34,099 nucleotides of DNA from Nitrososphaerales archaeon (GCA_030038365.1 JASHPA010000071.1:1-34099); one strand, 5' to 3'; shown: positions 14,438-23,457, counted from the stretch's first letter. Numbers and translations: made by a program. Notes: generated from the letters alone by a model not told the origin.

Positions 14438-16753
14438 ATGCAGCAGGAGGTCTGCCTAGCCGAATCCAAGGAACTCTCAGCATCGCAGCTGAAGCGAGCG
14501 GTCATCCTCTCCAGGGGCTCTGCGCGGCTCAAAGTCGAACCTGACGGTTCAGTCTCGAGTCTCTACACGTCCAGCGTGCGCCGCCTGGTCTTCGGCAGGG
14601 AGCAGCTGGGGGTCTTCAGGGTGCAGGCAGGATTTCTGATACCCCAGCGACCGAAGGACACGCGCGTAAGGATCTCGCCAGGGGCGGTGGAGTTTTGGCC
14701 GGCAGAGACACACGAATCGACTCAGTCGGTCTCACTTCTGGGTACGGCGTCGACGGGCTACTCCCGTTCCGTCGTCCTTTCCAATAGGGCCGACGCGCCC
14801 ACCCGTTTGAGGATAGTCTCACTCCATGACCCTACGACCATGAACTTCAGGAGGGAGAGGGACGCGCCCGGCGAGATAGGGGTCAACGCGTTCAACAGGG
14901 GCGACCACGTCGTCATGGACGATGTCGGTGACACCACAGGCGTCCGGGTCATCGGCTTCTCTCCGAGGCCCTCGGCGATCTTCATGACAAAGGACAGGCA
15001 GAGAGCGCTGGACCTCATGGGTTCCAGGGAGCTTCTCGACAGCGTCGCCGGCATGTCCGGTGCCATAATGATACTGACCCAGTGGGAAGTGGACTTGCCC
15101 CCGGGTGGCCGTGCGGAACTCCGGACCACCTCACTCTATCATCCTTCTTCGCTCGAGGCGGCATTGGCCGACCTGGGCGCTGCAACGCGCAGCGGAGGCG
15201 AGCCGACCGCCCCTTCGCCAGGCCCTGTCTTCAGGTGCTCCTCTCCGTCCTATAACTTCGCCTTTGGGTGGGCGAGGGCGGCGATGGAGGCAATCGAGGG
15301 TGAGGAAGACAGGCTCGACCGCCTCGGCGTGGGTTTCGCCCTGCAGATCCTCCGGCCCTCTTTCTACGAGAAGGAGTTCGATTCGGAGAAGTTGCTTCAG
15401 GGTAAGGACGGACTGATCCTTCATCAGCAATCCGGGAGAGGAGGACCGCTCGAGACCTCCCTTTTCGTGATATCAGCCTGCAGGTACCTCATGGTGAAGG
15501 GCGACAAGAAACTCGCGAAGAAGTGGTATCCGTCGCTTCGCAAGGCCTGCAAGGGCCTCGCAGCTCTGTCCAAGTCCGGCCTCATCCAGTCGGGGCACGC
15601 TTTCCCCGAAGGCTGGAGGAGGCGCCTGGCCTCAGGCTTTCCCACGGGGACGCTCAGCGAAGTGAACCTCGTGGCTACGCGAGCTCTGACCGACATGGCA
15701 CAGGTCGCTTACATGATCGGAAAGGGAAACGACTCTGCCGATTTTCGGGAAAGTAGCGTGAGGATGACCACGGCGCTGAACTCCTCGCTCAGGGACGCCG
15801 AGAGCGGCAACCTTGCGCTCAACCTCGACGCGAGCGGGAGGCTGCACAAGGAACTCACCGCGGATCAGGCAGTGGCGCTCTCATACAACCTGCTGGACCA
15901 CAACCTCGCCTCGTCGATGGTGCACAGACTGCTGGAGGCCGACTTCGAGACGGGCTACGGGCCGCGGACCGTACCCAGTACCAACGCGCTGTATTACAGT
16001 CCAACCTACGGCGAGGGGCAGCTCGGTGGCTACTGGACCAGAGCTGCGCTGTCGCACGCGCTCCTCGCTTTCCGCTCAGGCTACCCGAGCATCGGGGGTC
16101 TGCAGCTTGAGAAGGTCGCCAGGCTGATCTCCACCGACGCCGAGAAGCTGGGAGGGGTCCCGGGGGAGTTTCCCTACTGGGTCGACGGGGACAAGAAGGC
16201 GATAGGCGGCAGCGGTTCCGACCCGGTGGCAGCCTCCCGTTTCCTCGAGGCCCTACTGGTGGGAGAGCTAGGTCTCGGCGGAGCGGGCAAGGACCTGAAG
16301 ATCGCGCCTCCCTCAGGATCGAAGCTCCAGTGGCTGATGATCCACGATGCTGACCTCGGGGGCCGCGGCTCATTCTTCCTGGGAAGGGCCCCGAAGTGGT
16401 CCTTCTCGGCGTCCACCTTCGACTCGGTCGACGCGGGCGAGGCCAGGAAGTTCGCGCAGACCGAGAGACTCGACGCGCCGCCGCCCTTCGAGGGACTTGT
16501 CTTCTGGGATGACTCTTCTATGCTCATCTGCCTTGGGAACGGAGGCAGTAACGATGCGGTCGCGAAGCTCTCCATCCCGGTGAAGGCGAAGACGCTGTCG
16601 CGCTCCCTCTACGTCGACTTGGATGAACTGAACCCCGAGACCACGGCCTGGCGCCGCCTCGAGAGGGTCAGGCTGCTGGACCATCTGAACGTTCGCGCCG
16701 AACTGAAGGCTGGGGCCTGGAAATGGTTCCGAATCGCGCAGATAACGTCATAA
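14438..16753 (+). CDS. Large cytosolic protein, possible (alpha/alpha)6-barrel glycosidase-like enzyme
   Basis: 771 residues, not securely recognised. Residues about 20-250 are beta-rich with many short strands, resembling the N-terminal beta-sandwich of six-hairpin glycosidases. About 270-640 is a series of helix pairs (ETSLFVISACRYLMVKGD, EVNLVATRALTDMAQVAYMIG, YYSPTYGEGQLGGYWTRAALSHALLAFR), the rhythm of (alpha/alpha)6 toroids as in GH15 or debranching enzymes. The last 100 residues are beta-rich again. No signal peptide or membrane helix. ATG 14438 is preceded by GGGAGTGA, a possible ribosome site, unusual in this window. A TATA-like CGCTTAACC (14371-14379) lies about 63 bases upstream, leaving a true leader with a small upstream frame. 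Substrate unknown. Confidence 0.5.
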   Translation: MQQEVCLAESKELSASQLKRAVILSRGSARLKVEPDGSVSSLYTSSVRRLVFGREQLGVFRVQAGFLIPQRPKDTRVRISPGAVEFWPAETHESTQSVSLLGTASTGYSRSVVLSNRADAPTRLRIVSLHDPTTMNFRRERDAPGEIGVNAFNRGDHVVMDDVGDTTGVRVIGFSPRPSAIFMTKDRQRALDLMGSRELLDSVAGMSGAIMILTQWEVDLPPGGRAELRTTSLYHPSSLEAALADLGAATRSGGEPTAPSPGPVFRCSSPSYNFAFGWARAAMEAIEGEEDRLDRLGVGFALQILRPSFYEKEFDSEKLLQGKDGLILHQQSGRGGPLETSLFVISACRYLMVKGDKKLAKKWYPSLRKACKGLAALSKSGLIQSGHAFPEGWRRRLASGFPTGTLSEVNLVATRALTDMAQVAYMIGKGNDSADFRESSVRMTTALNSSLRDAESGNLALNLDASGRLHKELTADQAVALSYNLLDHNLASSMVHRLLEADFETGYGPRTVPSTNALYYSPTYGEGQLGGYWTRAALSHALLAFRSGYPSIGGLQLEKVARLISTDAEKLGGVPGEFPYWVDGDKKAIGGSGSDPVAASRFLEALLVGELGLGGAGKDLKIAPPSGSKLQWLMIHDADLGGRGSFFLGRAPKWSFSASTFDSVDAGEARKFAQTERLDAPPPFEGLVFWDDSSMLICLGNGGSNDAVAKLSIPVKAKTLSRSLYVDLDELNPETTAWRRLERVRLLDHLNVRAELKAGAWKWFRIAQITS

Positions 16754-16787
16754 ACCAATCGCGCCAGACCCAGCGAGCAGGGCTGGC

Positions 16788-17771
16788 TTGGGTCACGCGA
16801 AGATTTCCCTGCAAAACGGGATAAACATCGAGTATGGTGGCGCCACCTACTCGCTAGACCCGCGAGGGGCCGTCCGTTCCGACTACACTTTCATCTCCCA
16901 CGCCCACATGGACCACGTCCAGAACCCCGGACCTGGCACCCGCGTCCTCGCCTCAAAGGAGACCCGCATGCTGGCGAAAGCCCGCGGGTTCGAGCTCGGC
17001 AGGACCACGGAGTCCGCTGAGGGGGTGAAGCTTCTCGACTCGGGGCACATCCTGGGGGCAAGGGCGATCTGCATCGCGGATGAGCTCTTCTACACGGGTG
17101 ACGCAGCAGGGAGAGACCGTGCGTTCATGGGAAGGTGCAGGACGAAGAAGGCCCGGGTCCTCGTGACAGAGTCGACCTTCGGGAAGAGCAACTACGTCTT
17201 CCCTCCCATCGAGCAGGTCGCGAAGCAGGTCAATTCGACCATCGGGATGCTCTTCGACAAGGGCAAGCCCGTAGTGCTGATGGGCTACGCGCTGGGCAAG
17301 TCGCAGATACTCTCCCATCTTTTCTCGTGCTGGTCTCCCCTCTTCCTACACGAGCAGGTCGCGCGGATGAACGACATCTACATAGAGTGCGGGATATCGC
17401 TGAAGGCTGGCAACAAAGTCGGGACCGACCTCTCAGGGCTCCCGCGGGGACCGTGGGTGATGGTCTCCCCGATGATGAGCTCGCGCGGAGCGGTGGCAAA
17501 GAGATTGAGGAAAGACTTCGGAGCTGCCTTCATCGCCTTCAGCGGCTGGGCCGCTGACCCCGGCTACGCGTATTCGCTCGGGGCGGACTACGCGTTCGCG
17601 GTGAGCGATCACTGCGACTACAAGGAGCTGATGGCCCTCGTGCGCGAGGTCTCTCCTGAGACGGTCTACACGACGCACGGATTCACGCAGGAGTTCGCCG
17701 CGGACCTCCGCGACCAGGGCTTCGATGCCAAGCCGCTGGCGGGATACCAGACGTTTCTCTCGGAGTACTAA
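16788..17771 (+). CDS. Metallo-beta-lactamase/beta-CASP-like nuclease
   Basis: 327-residue metallo-hydrolase. The zinc signature SHAHMDH lies near residues 38-44. Further motifs: DSGHILGA (third His), FYTGDAAGRDRAF (bridging Asp), TESTFG (beta-CASP motif-A-like) and the C-terminal SDHCDYKELMALV and YTTHGF. The pattern matches the exonuclease branch of the YSH1/CPSF73-like family, including the proteins found next to DNA ligases in bacteria (ligase-associated exonuclease family). No ligase gene is nearby here. DNA or RNA end processing is therefore a family-level prediction. TTG 16788 is the chosen start, 34 bases after the previous stop. The 3' end overlaps the convergent gene by 4 bases. Confidence 0.82.
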   Translation: MGHAKISLQNGINIEYGGATYSLDPRGAVRSDYTFISHAHMDHVQNPGPGTRVLASKETRMLAKARGFELGRTTESAEGVKLLDSGHILGARAICIADELFYTGDAAGRDRAFMGRCRTKKARVLVTESTFGKSNYVFPPIEQVAKQVNSTIGMLFDKGKPVVLMGYALGKSQILSHLFSCWSPLFLHEQVARMNDIYIECGISLKAGNKVGTDLSGLPRGPWVMVSPMMSSRGAVAKRLRKDFGAAFIAFSGWAADPGYAYSLGADYAFAVSDHCDYKELMALVREVSPETVYTTHGFTQEFAADLRDQGFDAKPLAGYQTFLSEY

Positions 17772-18160
17772 GACTCCGGCGCGGGCCTGGCATCGGACTT
17801 GAATTCTTTCAGGTACGCGACCAGGGACACAAAGTTCGGGTTGTTGTCGACCTTCCTGAGAGGGACCCTGACCTCCTGGTTCGCGATGTTCACGGTGAAA
17901 TGCGTCTGGAAGGCGAGCCTCGTGAAAGAGACGGCAAAGTAGTGGATCTTCCCCTCAAGAGCCTCCCTGACCACGTCGTCCGTGTCGGGGAACCTCCAGA
18001 TCGAGAATGCGATCCCGTCTATCCAGTTGACCGTCGGGATCACCGTCAGCTGCTGGGAGATGTTCTGCCGCATGACCTCTTCGAAGAAGGTCTTGTTGTC
18101 GTACTCGAGGACCTGGTGAACCACGATCTCCTCGAAGGGTTCATACGATATCTTTGGCAT
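17768..18160 (-). CDS. Conserved-looking protein of unknown function (130 aa)
   Basis: Not recognised. Soluble, mixed alpha/beta, no Cys and no membrane helix. Aromatic and acidic residues are spread evenly (FEEIVVHQVLEYDNKTFFEEV, IDGIAFSIWRFPDTDDVV, KIHYFAVSFTRLAFQTHF). It ends in a Pro/Ala tail. ATG 18160 is preceded by TATA-like CATATTTAAC (minus, about 18203-18194), about 38 bases away. GC-rich third positions and a clear ATG support a real gene. Convergent with the metallo-hydrolase, sharing 4 bases at the stops. Confidence 0.65.
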   Translation of the reverse strand: MPKISYEPFEEIVVHQVLEYDNKTFFEEVMRQNISQQLTVIPTVNWIDGIAFSIWRFPDTDDVVREALEGKIHYFAVSFTRLAFQTHFTVNIANQEVRVPLRKVDNNPNFVSLVAYLKEFKSDARPAPES

Positions 18161-18193
18161 CGTCGCTGCTCGTGCATACCCTCTTTCGCCCTC

Positions 18194-18205
18194 GTTAAAT
18201 ATGGC
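18194..18205. promoter_or_regulatory. TATA-like element between divergent genes
   Basis: CGTTAAATATGG reads as a box for the minus-strand 130-aa gene. On the plus strand it is also the only AT-rich patch upstream of the GtrA-like gene (start 18254), where it would leave a leader of about 28 bases. Confidence 0.4.
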
Positions 18206-18253
18206 ACGGTGCTGCCGCCTGCTGATGTCCCGCCCGGATAACCGGCTCGTGCG

Positions 18254-18496
18254 GTGTTTGGTTTGAGGTTCGACTTAGGACAGTTCATCACGAAAGGCAT
18301 CAAATTCGCCATCGTCGGAGCGATCGGAACGGGGCTAAACCTCGGTATCCTGTATTCCCTTACCACGTACACTCACCTTTACTACCTTCTATCAGAGCTG
18401 ATTGCAATTATCATAGTCTTCGTCTTCAACTTCGTGGGTAACATCCTCGTCGGGAACATCAGGATAGACGCCGAGCCGAAGAAAGACGCCACCTGA
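18254..18496 (+). CDS. GtrA-like membrane protein, half length
   Basis: 80 residues with two membrane helices (about 15-34 and 39-60). KFAIVGAIGTGLNLGILYSL and FNFVGN match the first half of GtrA family proteins (usual form K-F-x-x-V-G-G-x-x-T-x-x-N). Normal GtrA proteins are about 120-150 residues with four helices and take part in flipping or transferring polyprenyl-linked sugars. Here the frame ends after the second helix with an acidic/basic tail (IDAEPKKDAT), so it is either a natural two-helix variant or a truncated gene. GTG 18254 or TTG 18263 may be the start. Confidence 0.6.
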   Translation: MFGLRFDLGQFITKGIKFAIVGAIGTGLNLGILYSLTTYTHLYYLLSELIAIIIVFVFNFVGNILVGNIRIDAEPKKDAT

Positions 18497-18510
18497 ACCC
18501 GCTCCTAACC

Positions 18511-18520
18511 TTTTTAAAAC
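18511..18520 (+). promoter_or_regulatory. TATA-like box of ileS
   Basis: TTTTTAAAAC is centred about 34 bases before GTG 18550, giving a leader of fewer than ten bases. The T-run may also end the preceding GtrA-like transcript. Confidence 0.55.
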
Positions 18521-18549
18521 AAGGAATTTCCCTCCGGCGTGGGCCTTGA

Positions 18550-21500
18550 GTGGTTACAAAATCGAGCAGCGCTGATTCTCCCAGGACGGAGTCGCCCCTC
18601 TCCTCTAGTTATGACTGGAAGGCCGCCGAATCAAGAGCACGACGCTTCTACTCCGAGATAGAATTCCACAAGGTGGTCCGGGAAGCCCTCGCGAAGAGTC
18701 CCCTGGTGGGTTACGTCGAGGGCCCTCCTACCCTTAACGGATATCCGCACATCGGTCACGTTCGCGGCAGGATAATGAAGGACCTCTGGTACCGCTATGG
18801 CACGCTCTCGAAGATGAACATAGTCTTCAGGGCGGGCTGGGACAGTCAGGGTCTCCCGGTCGAGCTCCAGGCGGAGAAGGAGCTGGGACTCTCCGGTAAC
18901 AAGTGGGAAGACCTGAAGGCGATAGGAGAGGAGAAGATGGTCGAGGCCTGCAAGAGGCTCATCGCAAAGTACCTGGCCGCATGGGAGGAGTCGAACGACC
19001 TCATGGGGCTGATGCTCGACCGCGAGGGCGCCTACATGACCTACCGGGACCCTTACATCGAGAGGGAGTGGAGATTTCTCGAGCGCGCGTGGGCCGACGG
19101 CATCCTCGGCGAGGGCTTCAAGGTGGTGCCCTACTGTCCGAGCTGCATGACCTCGCTAAGCCACGCGGAGGCCGTTCTCGGCTACGAGATGCTCGAGGAC
19201 CCGAGCCTGTACTACAAAGTAAAGACGTCCGATGGCGCGTACCTTGTCATCTGGACGACTATGCCCTTCACGGTCGTGACAGACGAGCTCGTGGGGGTCA
19301 AGCCGGACGCCGATTACGCCTACGTGCGTATGGGCGACGAGGTCTGGGTCGTGGGCAGGGAGAGAAAGGAAGCCCTGGCGAAGGAGCTCAATCTCGAGTT
19401 CGGGGACACGATCAAGGTGGTCAAGGGCGCGGACCTCGAGGGACTCACGTACGAGCATCCGCTTCTGCACATGATACCTGGTCTCGAGAGGCTCTCCAGG
19501 GAGGGCAAGATACACAAGGTGGTGGCCGAAGACTTTGTCGACACCGCCACGGGCACGGGGCTCGTCCATCTCGCTCCGGGCAACGGAGAAGAGGACTTCC
19601 AGGTGGCCATGAAGAGGAAGATCCCGATCTTCGCCCCGATCGACGACCGCGTACGGTTCACTGAGGAGGCGGGCCGGTTCTCCGGTATGTTCGTGAGGGA
19701 CTCGGACAAGATAGTCACCAACTTTCTGGAGGAGAGCGGGAACCTCGTCAGCGACGGAAGGCTGGAGCACGAGTACCCCACCTGCTGGAGGTCGGGACAT
19801 CCGCTCGTGTGGGTCGCCAGACGCGAGTACTTCTACTGGATAGACCGCATCAAGGAGAACCTGGTCGCCGCCGCGGAGAAGGTGGAGTACTACTTCGACC
19901 AGCCCCGCAACAGGTTCATCGAGTTCATCAGGGCGTCCCCGCCGTGGTGCATCTCCAGGGAGAGGATCTGGGGGACGCCGCTCCCGATATGGGTGTGCAC
20001 CAAGTGCAAGGAGAAAGTCCCCGCGTTCTCGCGTAAGAGCATCGTGGAGCAGGCAGTGTCGCTGCCCGACGGGCCGGACTTCGAGCTGCACAGGCCGTGG
20101 ATAGACAGGATATTGCTGAAGTGTCCGAAGTGCGGCTCGGAGGCACGCAGGGAACCCTTCGTCCTAGACACCTGGCACAACAGCGGGTCAGCGCCGCTCT
20201 CGTCGTTCACGGACGAGGAGAGGAAGCAGCTTGTCCCGGTCGAGCATCTGACCGAGGGCATAGACCAGACCAGAGGCTGGGCCTATACGCTCCTTGTGCT
20301 CAATGTCATCTACGAGAGGGCTCCGGTCTCTCCGTACCGCTCCTTCCTCTTCCTCGGTCATGTTCTCGACGAGAAGGGTCGGAAGATGAGCAAGAGCCTG
20401 GGGAACGTCGTGGACGCGCTGGGTATGCTCAATAATGACTCGGTCGACCTGCTCCGCTACTACCTGATGTGGAAGAGCTCACCCGTCGACACGCTCAGCC
20501 TCGACCTCAAGGAGATGAAAGCGAGACCCTACCAGGTCCTGAACACCATCTACCACCTGCACGTCTATCTGAAACAGAACGGTCAGCAGGACGGTTTCGA
20601 CCCGCGCGTCAACACCGTCGCTTGGGCTCAGGAGAAGAACCTCCTGACGACCGTCGACCGCTGGCTGATCGCGAACATCGACCAGGGCTCCCGCGAGACG
20701 CTCGCTGCCTACGCCGACTGCCGCTACAACGATGCCTCAAAGCTGGTGGAGAAGCTCGCGGTCGAGGTCCTTTCCCAGACATACGTCAGGATGGTCAGGA
20801 ACGAGCTGTGGAGCGACGACCCCGCGAGCAAGGACAGGCGCTTGGCCATCTATGCCATGCTGACGTACTCCCTCCAGACGATCGACCTGCTGCTCCATCC
20901 CGTCGCCCCCTTCGTGACCGAGTACCTCTACCAGGAGGTCTTCCTGGAGGGGGAGTGGAAGCGCCCGCTCGTAATAATGGACTTTCCCAAGGTCGCCATC
21001 CCCCAGACCGCCGAGCACGACCGGAAGCTGGTCGATCTCGCCCTCGAGGCAGAAAGTGCATGCAATGCGGCGAGGATGAAGGCGAAGCTGAAGAGGAGGT
21101 GGCCCCTGAGGGAGCTCATGCTGAAGGCTCCTCCGGACGCCACCCCGCTCGCCACCGAGGCCAAGGAACTGATAGCGTTGCTTTGCAACGTGAAACGGGT
21201 ATCCGTTGCGAGCTCGGTCGCCGACCTGCCGATAACCTTCGAGCTGACCCCGAACCGCTCGAGGGTAGGCGCCCTCTACAAGGAGAAGTCCGGCGCGGTC
21301 TCGCGCGCTCTCAGGCCCATTCAAGGCGACGCGGCCTGGGAGATACACCAGGGCGCCAGGCCCCCGAAGGTCACCGTGGATGGTCAAGAACTGGGGGTCC
21401 CTTCGGAAATCTACGACCTCAACATCAAGGGGACCGGCGACTGGGAGGCGGTGGCCAAGGGGCGTGTCCTGGTCGCGGTGGAGAAGGTCAGAGACGACAA

Positions 21501-21768
21501 GCTCATCGCCGAAGGCCTCATGAGGGACGTAGCCCGCAGGTTGCAGGCGCTGCGCAAGGCCAGGGGATACTCCCCCACCGACATCCTCACGAGAGCTCGG
21601 GTCGCAGGCCTTGACGAGGAGATGACCTCGCTCCTAAGGCCGCTCGAGAAGGAGCTGGCTTACCTCGTGCGGGTCAAAGACGTACAGATACTGTCTGAGA
21701 AGACCGAAGACGGCGAGTGGGAAGAGGATGAGCTGGACGGCCGCCCGATATACATCGACGTGACCTGA
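18550..21768 (+). CDS. ileS: Isoleucyl-tRNA synthetase, archaeal/eukaryal type
   Basis: Class I synthetase charging tRNA-Ile, 1072 residues, the usual length. HIGH motif HIGH at residues 67-70 (PPTLNGYPHIGH). Editing CP1 domain about residues 190-420 (VIWTTMPFTV and the GTGLVHLAPG element). KMSKS at 612-616. Zinc-finger-like Cys pairs appear near 490-545 (CTKC, CPKCG), and another pair in YCPSC near residue 195. The C-terminal anticodon-binding and tail domains are intact. GTG 18550 is chosen from promoter spacing; upstream codons lack homology-like content. Convergent with the metallophosphoesterase gene, 3 bases between stops. Confidence 0.96.
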   Translation: MVTKSSSADSPRTESPLSSSYDWKAAESRARRFYSEIEFHKVVREALAKSPLVGYVEGPPTLNGYPHIGHVRGRIMKDLWYRYGTLSKMNIVFRAGWDSQGLPVELQAEKELGLSGNKWEDLKAIGEEKMVEACKRLIAKYLAAWEESNDLMGLMLDREGAYMTYRDPYIEREWRFLERAWADGILGEGFKVVPYCPSCMTSLSHAEAVLGYEMLEDPSLYYKVKTSDGAYLVIWTTMPFTVVTDELVGVKPDADYAYVRMGDEVWVVGRERKEALAKELNLEFGDTIKVVKGADLEGLTYEHPLLHMIPGLERLSREGKIHKVVAEDFVDTATGTGLVHLAPGNGEEDFQVAMKRKIPIFAPIDDRVRFTEEAGRFSGMFVRDSDKIVTNFLEESGNLVSDGRLEHEYPTCWRSGHPLVWVARREYFYWIDRIKENLVAAAEKVEYYFDQPRNRFIEFIRASPPWCISRERIWGTPLPIWVCTKCKEKVPAFSRKSIVEQAVSLPDGPDFELHRPWIDRILLKCPKCGSEARREPFVLDTWHNSGSAPLSSFTDEERKQLVPVEHLTEGIDQTRGWAYTLLVLNVIYERAPVSPYRSFLFLGHVLDEKGRKMSKSLGNVVDALGMLNNDSVDLLRYYLMWKSSPVDTLSLDLKEMKARPYQVLNTIYHLHVYLKQNGQQDGFDPRVNTVAWAQEKNLLTTVDRWLIANIDQGSRETLAAYADCRYNDASKLVEKLAVEVLSQTYVRMVRNELWSDDPASKDRRLAIYAMLTYSLQTIDLLLHPVAPFVTEYLYQEVFLEGEWKRPLVIMDFPKVAIPQTAEHDRKLVDLALEAESACNAARMKAKLKRRWPLRELMLKAPPDATPLATEAKELIALLCNVKRVSVASSVADLPITFELTPNRSRVGALYKEKSGAVSRALRPIQGDAAWEIHQGARPPKVTVDGQELGVPSEIYDLNIKGTGDWEAVAKGRVLVAVEKVRDDKLIAEGLMRDVARRLQALRKARGYSPTDILTRARVAGLDEEMTSLLRPLEKELAYLVRVKDVQILSEKTEDGEWEEDELDGRPIYIDVT

Positions 21769-21771
21769 GGG

Positions 21772-22470
21772 TCACTGACCGATGAACAGCCGTTCGGCGA
21801 GCGACCTGGGGAGCCCCGCCTCAATGATCTTCTTCGCGCTGGTCTCGATGTCGTAATCCTTTCTGCGGTGCTCGACCGTAGCCCTCCCATCGCTGACTGT
21901 GAGCACGGCGTAGGAGGCCCTGGGATCGCCGTCGCGCGGCTGCCCGACGGAACCCGGGTTGAAAACAATGCCCTCTCTATCGACGGCGGAGAAGGGGAGA
22001 TGCGTATGCCCCAGCGCGATGACCTTCACGCCTAGCTTCCTGAGATAGTGGTCGAACATGTCGGAGTGCGTCACCGGGTACACATACTCGCCGAGGTTGT
22101 CGTCGGGGCTCCCATGTGTCATGTACAAGGGCACCCCTGCCAGCTCGAGCTTCCTTTCCCTGGGCAGCCCCTGAAGGAATTGTCTGTTCTCGTCTGTCAG
22201 CTGCTTGGAGTTCCACATGACCGCGACGGCAGCTCTTGCGTTGAAAGTCGCCGGACTCGCGGACAGCGCGGCGCGGTCATGGTTCCCGATTATCATGGTG
22301 GCCCGTCTCCGCACCAGGAGTTCGATGACCTCGTTGGGCGAGGCCCCGTACCCCACCGTGTCGCCCAGGCAGAATATGCTCAACCCTCCGATATCGTCCA
22401 GGACGACGCTAAGTGCTTCGAGGTTGGAGTGGACGTCTGAGATGAACGCGAACTCCTCCTTCTGTGCCAA
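21772..22470 (-). CDS. Calcineurin-like metallophosphoesterase (YfcE/MJ0936-like)
   Basis: 232-residue phosphodiesterase family protein. All metal-binding motifs are present: SDVHSN (in place of D-x-H-x-N), LGDTVGYG, GNHD, MTHGSP and GHTHLPF, in the order of the compact YfcE/MJ0936 group, which hydrolyse phosphodiesters in vitro; the physiological substrate is unknown. TTG 22470 gives the expected strand-D-x-H start. TATA-like GAGTTAACAAAG (minus, 22506-22495) is centred about 30 bases upstream, so the mRNA is probably leaderless. Convergent with ileS. Confidence 0.9.
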   Translation of the reverse strand: MAQKEEFAFISDVHSNLEALSVVLDDIGGLSIFCLGDTVGYGASPNEVIELLVRRRATMIIGNHDRAALSASPATFNARAAVAVMWNSKQLTDENRQFLQGLPRERKLELAGVPLYMTHGSPDDNLGEYVYPVTHSDMFDHYLRKLGVKVIALGHTHLPFSAVDREGIVFNPGSVGQPRDGDPRASYAVLTVSDGRATVEHRRKDYDIETSAKKIIEAGLPRSLAERLFIGQ

Positions 22471-22835
22471 CTCTCGCTCGCTGACTTTCTCTCTTTGTTA
22501 ACTCTTCTGGGGTTCCCTTCCGGCCGTCCCCTTCGCTGAGCGGGGACCACAGCATGTCGGGCGCGCCTGCGAGCAGGGCTTCGGCGAAGCTGCTTCCATG
22601 GTCCCGGTAGAGATAGCACGCAGCGAGGAAGCAAATGAGACTGAAGGGGACGACCGTCGGTGCTGCACCCCTCCCATGGCGATACTCTCGCGGCCCGGCG
22701 CCTTCTCGGGCCCGTGGTCGGGAGCAAGTCTGGCTCGGGAGCCTGCCTCCATATGATGTCTTTCATCCCTGCCCGACCCTCCGCGGGCCCTGGACGCAGA
22801 AGACTTAGATTGCGCCGGAGGGGGAACATGCAATC
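22471..22835. other. Gap between the metallophosphoesterase gene and a small membrane protein gene
   Basis: About 365 bases without an assignable gene. It holds the two divergent TATA-like boxes (22495-22506 minus; ACTTAGATT 22803-22811 plus). A minus-strand frame without start codon (about 22409-22690) reads like coding DNA, with a hydrophobic stretch FSLICFLAACYLY followed by a polar tail. I do not call it a gene. Confidence 0.4.
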
Positions 22836-23207
22836 ATGCGCGCTGCGCTCAGACAAGCGTGTCTGGTGGCTATAGCGTTCGCTTTCGCCGTCGCGCTGGT
22901 CTTCCTCTTCGGGACGGTGAGGACCTACGTCGGCATAGCGAGTTACGCCTGGGGCTGGCCGCTTTCATGGCACTGGACGGCGGACATGATGACGGGAGGC
23001 GTGTCCCTTTTCGGATATTTCTTGGGCGGCGTGAACCCAGCCAGGTTCTTCGACGATCTGCTGTTCTGGATGGCGGTCAGCCTGTCCGCCGTGGAGCTGG
23101 TGTACAGATTCTGCTTCCTGAGGGTGATCTACGCTCTCAGGGGACGTGACTCAGGGCGCGACACCATGACGGGAACCGGGAAGAAAGCCCGTCTCACGGG
23201 CGGGTAG
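22836..23207 (+). CDS. Small membrane protein of unknown function (123 aa)
   Basis: Not recognised. A basic head followed by a strong hydrophobic helix (about residues 8-28), an aromatic loop rich in Trp and His (YAWGWPLSWHWTADMM), a second moderately hydrophobic part (50-65) and a third helix (about 70-92). The C-terminal tail is basic and Gly-rich, probably cytosolic. ATG 22836 is about 29 bases from the centre of a TATA-like ACTTAGATT, consistent with a leaderless message. No sequence motif suggests a function. Confidence 0.55.
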   Translation: MRAALRQACLVAIAFAFAVALVFLFGTVRTYVGIASYAWGWPLSWHWTADMMTGGVSLFGYFLGGVNPARFFDDLLFWMAVSLSAVELVYRFCFLRVIYALRGRDSGRDTMTGTGKKARLTGG

Positions 23208-23256
23208 CACCGAAGCAGGGTTTATTACGTATCGAGGGCCGCCAATTCCAAGCAAA

Positions 23257-23457
23257 ATGGGCAGAAAGACAATCCTCCTGGGGTTTGCCCTCTTCGGGTA
23301 TGTTCTGGGCTTCCTGGCGTGGCTGCTCGGAGGCTCGTTCGCCGACCTCGCGGCCGCCTTCGGCGCCAATCAGGATATTGCCGACGCCGTGCTCGCGGGA
23401 ATCGCCGGCGGATTCCTGATGGTGATCGCGGTACTCGTCTGGGCCGCCGTCGACTAG
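23257..23457 (+). CDS. Two-helix membrane protein of unknown function (66 aa)
   Basis: 66 residues with two hydrophobic helices (about 6-25 and 44-64) joined by a short loop (GANQDIAD). A TATA-like GTTTATTACG (23219-23228) is centred about 33 bases before ATG 23257. The stop overlaps by 4 bases the stop of the convergent TrmB-family gene. Could be a small membrane regulator, but nothing identifies it. Confidence 0.55.
   Translation: MGRKTILLGFALFGYVLGFLAWLLGGSFADLAAAFGANQDIADAVLAGIAGGFLMVIAVLVWAAVD

Noticed and set aside
20469-21614. 381-codon frame inside ileS
   Set aside because: Arg/Pro/Gly-rich composition of a shadow frame; the ileS frame over it carries conserved synthetase sequence.
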